In this document: positions 6,804 through 9,137 of the stretch, piece by piece | How the letters are laid out: every line of letters starts with the position of its first letter | Numbering within the stretch: position 1 is the first letter of the stretch | Origin: an uncultured Chitinophagaceae bacterium | GTDB taxonomy: Bacteria > Bacteroidota > Bacteroidia > Chitinophagales > Chitinophagaceae | Direction: 5' to 3' | Assembly: GCA_903841915.1 (NCBI GenBank) | Contig: CAIMKO010000048.1 | Coordinates: 1 to 9,137 of the forward strand | Length of the DNA stretch: 9,137 nt | Position numbers and translations under genes: made by a program | The notes under the pieces: model-generated | The model's input: only the letters and a program-made list of their open reading frames with translations | Database searches by the model: none | What the model was told of the DNA's origin: nothing

Positions 6804-7448
6804 TTATTTTGTAGGTGCAAAATCTTCTTTCAGTTCAATAGCGTTCCTGTGCAGTGAAACAATATTTCTTTGTTCCATCTTTTTTAATAAACGGGAGATG
6901 ACTTCTCTGGAAGAATTCAATTCATCTGCTATCTGTTGATGGGATAACTGTATGCTGTTGCTGTTATTGATCGCTGCATGACGTTGCAAATAAAACATCA
7001 ATCTTTCATCCATATTCCTGAATGCCACCTGATCGATCAAAACCAGTAATTCTTCAAAACGGTTGCGGTAGGTTTCCAGAACAAAATAATACCAGCTCTT
7101 GTATTTGCTCATCCATTCGTCCATTAACTGAATCGGCAGCATGAGCACTGTGGTGTTCTCCATGGTCTTTGCCATCACTTTACTTGCCTCCATTTTTGAT
7201 GCACAAACCATTGTAATGGCGCAGGCTTCACCCGGTTGGAGATAGTACATTAGGAATTCATTGCCATCTTCATTCTCTCTGAAGATCTTGATCATGCCTT
7301 CGAGTACAAGCATCGTGCTTTTTACATATTGTCCGGTACGCATCAATATTTCACCGGCAGGGATCTCTTTGATGCTTCCCTGTTTTTCTATCTGTTCCAA
7401 TAAAGCGGGTTCTAATTGCGAGAAGAGTTTGTGAATGGGCTGTATCAT
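6804..7448 (-). CDS. Crp/Fnr-family transcriptional regulator
   Basis: The protein has 214 residues from the ATG at 7448. An in-frame ATG at 7466 would add MHIFAI, but a good -7 element (TATTTTTG) lies within that extension. Residues about 10-115 form the cyclic-nucleotide-binding-like beta-roll (IPAGEILMRTGQYVKSTMLVLEG, 29-51). A long dimerisation helix follows (about 118-150), then a winged helix-turn-helix (QLSHQQIADELNSSREVISR, 167-186). The recognition helix has R181, E182 and R186, the R-E-x3-R spacing used by E. coli Crp to read GTGA. There is no N-terminal FNR-type iron-sulfur Cys cluster and no obvious cAMP-binding signature. The only two Cys are in ACAITMVCAS (C76 and C82), a possible thiol or persulfide sensor pair. 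It lies within the set of three GTGA-type sites, so it probably controls the cluster. The effector is unknown. Confidence 0.9.
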   Translation of the reverse strand: MIQPIHKLFSQLEPALLEQIEKQGSIKEIPAGEILMRTGQYVKSTMLVLEGMIKIFRENEDGNEFLMYYLQPGEACAITMVCASKMEASKVMAKTMENTTVLMLPIQLMDEWMSKYKSWYYFVLETYRNRFEELLVLIDQVAFRNMDERLMFYLQRHAAINNSNSIQLSHQQIADELNSSREVISRLLKKMEQRNIVSLHRNAIELKEDFAPTK

Positions 7449-7453
7449 AATTG

Positions 7454-7461
7454 CAAAAATA
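7454..7461 (-). promoter_or_regulatory. Candidate -7 promoter element of the Crp/Fnr gene
   Basis: On the minus strand TATTTTTG, a full match to TAnnTTTG, five bases before the ATG at 7448. If used, transcription would start at or next to that ATG, giving a nearly leaderless mRNA. No -33 element is evident, and such matches are common in AT-rich DNA. Confidence 0.3.
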
Positions 7462-7477
7462 TGCATTTAGTTAGCGT

Positions 7478-7521
7478 AATAATAAAAGACCTAATATCAG
7501 TGGTGAACTGATATTAGGTCT
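7478..7521 (-). terminator. Intrinsic terminator of the 69-aa DUF2892 gene
   Basis: AGACCTAATATCAGT (7487-7501), 5-base loop, ACTGATATTAGGTCT (7507-7521): a perfect 15-bp stem. On the minus strand it is followed by TTTTATTATT. It sits 30 bases after the stop of the 69-aa gene and separates it from the Crp/Fnr gene. Confidence 0.8.
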
Positions 7522-7551
7522 GATCATTTTAGAGAAGTCGAAAATTCAGTA

Positions 7552-7761
7552 TTATTCTTTCTTGCAGGTTTTAACGCCGATCAAAGTATAAAGCGGACAA
7601 AAACTGATCACGCTGGTTAAAAGAAATACAGCACCTATCACTAACAATACCATTCCGAGGGTCCCGGTTACGGGTTCGGTTTTTGTAAAATAAAGTACCG
7701 CAATTACAACAGCAATTAAGATCCTGATAACTCTGTCGGCAATGCCCATGTTCTTTTTCAT
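7552..7761 (-). CDS. DUF2892 (YgaP-type transmembrane domain) small membrane protein, 69 aa
   Basis: The frame is open upstream to 7875, but the likely start is the ATG at 7761 (MKKNMGIADRVIRIL), which matches the usual start of this family. The 38 extra codons contain a Crp-type operator and a -7-like element, which argues against translation there. The protein has two membrane helices (about 10-25 and 35-53) followed by FCPLYTLIGVKTC with C55 and C66, the conserved end of one DUF2892 subtype. In E. coli YgaP a similar two-helix unit is fused to a rhodanese and has been linked to export of thiocyanate or sulfur species; the role of the stand-alone form is inferred. It has its own Crp-controlled promoter and its own terminator, so it is probably a single-gene transcript. 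Confidence 0.8.
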   Translation of the reverse strand: MKKNMGIADRVIRILIAVVIAVLYFTKTEPVTGTLGMVLLVIGAVFLLTSVISFCPLYTLIGVKTCKKE

Positions 7762-7800
7762 TTGTTTTGGTTTAGGTAAAGAATAATTTGATGTAGAAAG

Positions 7801-7808
7801 TAAAGCTA
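7801..7808 (-). promoter_or_regulatory. Candidate -7 promoter element of the 69-aa DUF2892 gene
   Basis: On the minus strand TAGCTTTA, a 7/8 match to TAnnTTTG. Its last base is 36.5 bases from the centre of the Crp-type palindrome, the same offset as at the reductase promoter. The predicted leader is about 35 bases. Confidence 0.45.
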
Positions 7809-7829
7809 ATTTTTGGTAAAACATAATCC

Positions 7830-7845
7830 TGTGATTTAAGTCACA
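7830..7845 (-). promoter_or_regulatory. Perfect Crp-type palindrome upstream of the 69-aa DUF2892 gene
   Basis: TGTGA-TTTAAG-TCACA: both five-base half-sites match the classical Crp consensus exactly. It lies between the two DUF2892 genes and is centred at 7837.5. On the minus strand it reads TGTGACTTAAATCACA, sharing TGTGAC-N4-ATCAC with the site before the reductase. Confidence 0.65.
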
Positions 7846-7884
7846 ATGCATCTGATTCCCCTTCTGCCATTTCATCGGTATGGT

Positions 7885-8067
7885 TTATTCAACACCAATT
7901 GCATCCAATATCTTTTCCAGAGGACAAAATTTTGTAAAAGATGATTGCAGCAAATTAGCGCCTACAAATACAGCTAGCCAAATCCAGTTGATATTGACAA
8001 AATGGGCCAATAGGATACTCGTTAATACAAATGTTCCGGCAACGGCACGAACAATATTCTCTCTCAT
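7885..8067 (-). CDS. DUF2892 small membrane protein, 60 aa
   Basis: The 60-residue protein has two hydrophobic helices (about 7-22 and 26-41) and then LLQSSFTKFCPLEKILDAIG, the signature end of the second common DUF2892 subtype, with a single Cys (C48). It differs clearly from the 69-aa protein, which has a longer Cys-containing tail, so the pair are diverged paralogues rather than a recent duplication. The start is the ATG at 8067, only 18 bases after the stop of the PII-like gene. It is therefore almost certainly the last gene of an RND-PII-like-DUF2892 operon. The function is inferred from YgaP: a membrane component of sulfane-sulfur or thiocyanate handling. Confidence 0.8.
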   Translation of the reverse strand: MRENIVRAVAGTFVLTSILLAHFVNINWIWLAVFVGANLLQSSFTKFCPLEKILDAIGVE

Positions 8068-8085
8068 AATTTTATTATTTATTAC

Positions 8086-8394
8086 TTAATAACTTGCTTT
8101 TTCAACCGGAACTATGAATGCCCGTACTGGGAAATTGGTCCCGCTTTCTTGATTATATTTTTTGATCAGTTCCATGGCCAGTTCTGCATTATCATCAGCC
8201 GTAAAACTGAAAACAAAAAGCGAATCGAATTTTTCATCACCACTGGCAAACCAGGCTTCCAGAAGATTCATTGATTGGTTGTCTTTAAATCCGATCACAT
8301 CCGTTGCACTGAAAACATTGATCTTTGCTTCTTTGAATATTTTACAAACATCATCCTGATATTCTTTTAAACAGGTTACAATAAAAAATTTCAT
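8086..8394 (-). CDS. PII-like small protein associated with RND efflux (DUF3240-like)
   Basis: The 102-residue soluble protein has a beta-alpha-beta-beta-alpha-beta pattern: MKFFIVTCL (strand), EYQDDVCKIFKEAKI (helix), VFSATDVIGFK (strand), DSLFVFSFT (strand), DNAELAMELIKKYNQ (helix) and VRAFIVPVEK (strand). This is the ferredoxin-like fold of PII-type trimers. It has no PII uridylylation Tyr or T-loop of usual length; a stretch around residues 37-55 (KDNQSMNLLEAWFASGDE) takes that place. Small PII-like proteins such as DUF3240 members are often encoded next to metal RND permeases and are thought to modulate or sense for the pump. Here it begins 11 bases after the RND stop and precedes a DUF2892 gene. 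The family call rests on fold pattern and position; the ligand is unknown. Confidence 0.6.
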   Translation of the reverse strand: MKFFIVTCLKEYQDDVCKIFKEAKINVFSATDVIGFKDNQSMNLLEAWFASGDEKFDSLFVFSFTADDNAELAMELIKKYNQESGTNFPVRAFIVPVEKASY

Positions 8395-8405
8395 AGACGG
8401 AATTT

Positions 8406-9137
8406 TTATTTTTGATTGGGATATTTTTTACGCATCATTTTATAATACAATAAAGGCACGACCAATAATGTCAGGAAGGTTGATGTAATGGTTCCTCCCA
8501 TCAATGAAATGGCAAGTCCCTGAAATATCGGATCAAACAAGATGATAATAGCACCTAATGCCACTGCTCCTGCCGTTAATAAGATAGGCGTTGTTCTTAC
8601 GGCGCCGGCTTCGATGATTGCTTGTTTGAGCGGAATATTTTCTCGTAACCGAATATTGATAAAATCGATCAGTAACACAGAGTTTCGCACCATCACGCCT
8701 GCCAGTGCAATAAATCCGATCATTGATGTTGCCGTGAAATAAGCGTGCAGCATCCAGTGTCCTAATATGATACCCACCAATGATAATGGAATGGCAGCAA
8801 GCATTACAAGTGGTACTGTAAAGTTTTGAAACCATCCTACGATCAGGATATAGATCATTAAAATAACAACAGCAAAGGCAATTCCGAGATCTCTGAACAC
8901 TTCAAAAGTGATCTGCCATTCGCCATCCCATTTCAGAGAATAATTGTCTTCCATCTCAGGTTGATGTGTATATTCTTCTTTCAGTGAAAAGCCTTTGGGT
9001 ACCTGAATAGTTTTTAAACTATCTGATACATGTGCGATAGCATAAGAAGGACTTTCTAATTTACCTGCCATATCAGCTACTACATACACTACTTCTTTCT
9101 GATTTTTGCGATAGATGCTTTTCTCTTTATTTTTGAA
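8406..9137 (-). CDS. RND efflux permease, C-terminal part (gene begins outside the window)
   Basis: The frame is open to the window edge at 9137. The GTG at 9087-9089 and nearby Met codons are internal, so this is the last 243 residues of a protein of about 1000 or more. It starts in the second periplasmic (docking/porter) region, then has membrane helices equivalent to TM8 (LGIAFAVVILMIYILIVGWF), TM9 (PLVMLAAIPLSLVGIILG), TM10 with GVMVRNSVLLIDF, TM11 (ILLTAGAVALGAIIILF) and TM12 (TITSTFLTLLVVPLLYY). It ends in a short basic tail. The proton-relay residues are in the missing half. The sequence is closer in feel to the broad HAE/heavy-metal type pumps than to AcrB, but the substrate cannot be assigned. 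It is first in a tight operon with the PII-like and 60-aa DUF2892 genes; the adaptor and outer-membrane partner are presumably upstream. Confidence 0.9.
   Translation of the reverse strand, partial: FKNKEKSIYRKNQKEVVYVVADMAGKLESPSYAIAHVSDSLKTIQVPKGFSLKEEYTHQPEMEDNYSLKWDGEWQITFEVFRDLGIAFAVVILMIYILIVGWFQNFTVPLVMLAAIPLSLVGIILGHWMLHAYFTATSMIGFIALAGVMVRNSVLLIDFINIRLRENIPLKQAIIEAGAVRTTPILLTAGAVALGAIIILFDPIFQGLAISLMGGTITSTFLTLLVVPLLYYKMMRKKYPNQK

Noticed and set aside
7762..7875. N-terminal extension of the 69-aa DUF2892 ORF (start at 7875)
   Set aside because: The 38 extra residues are polar, unlike the family start, and contain the perfect Crp-type operator and the -7-like element.
8533..8835. 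100-codon minus-strand ORF inside the RND gene
   Set aside because: It overlaps in another frame a region coding for strongly conserved RND membrane helices; composition is that of a shadow frame.
1..9137. tRNA, rRNA, CRISPR array, insertion sequence or phage gene
   Set aside because: No cloverleaf, no regularly spaced repeats, no transposase or integrase motifs were seen on either strand.

Overview
The window looks like chromosomal DNA from a member of the Bacteroidota, probably the Chitinophagaceae or a close relative. The family placement is inference. The evidence is the low GC content, near-absence of Shine-Dalgarno sequences, repeated TAnnTTTG-like -7 elements, an outer-membrane barrel ending in Phe, and protein families typical of that phylum.

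Left part (1-4445, + strand). An unidentified partial gene overlaps a TPR plus outer-membrane beta-barrel gene, which in turn overlaps a small secreted TPR gene. A secreted polysaccharide deacetylase follows after 106 bp and ends in a hairpin. The first three genes are tightly coupled, and together the set resembles an envelope polysaccharide modification or export unit; the pathway is inferred. After a 195-bp gap with hairpins comes an orphan four-TM sensor histidine kinase with no response regulator beside it.

Right part (4472-9137, - strand). In transcription order this holds the C-terminal half of an RND efflux permease, a PII-like small protein, a 60-aa DUF2892 membrane protein, a 69-aa DUF2892 membrane protein, a Crp/Fnr regulator, a single-domain rhodanese, and a CoA-disulfide/persulfide reductase fused to a C-terminal rhodanese. 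It reads as a sulfane-sulfur (persulfide) handling and efflux module. It amounts to the parts of E. coli YgaP (rhodanese plus DUF2892-type membrane helices) encoded as separate proteins alongside a reductase and a pump.

The strongest non-coding signal is a set of three Crp-type palindromes (TGTrAC-N4-ATCAC, equivalent to GTGA-N6-TCAC). They lie just upstream of the 69-aa DUF2892 gene, the rhodanese and the reductase-rhodanese. Each has a TAnnTTTG-like -7 element at the same offset, 36.5 to 37.5 bp from the palindrome centre, which suits activation from about -41. The regulator gene sits inside this set, and its recognition helix has the Crp-type R-E-x3-R arrangement expected to read GTGA. I read this as a local regulon controlled by this regulator.

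Two strong hairpin terminators insulate the rhodanese and the 69-aa DUF2892 gene. A 58-bp tandem and inverted repeat element lies upstream of the reductase.
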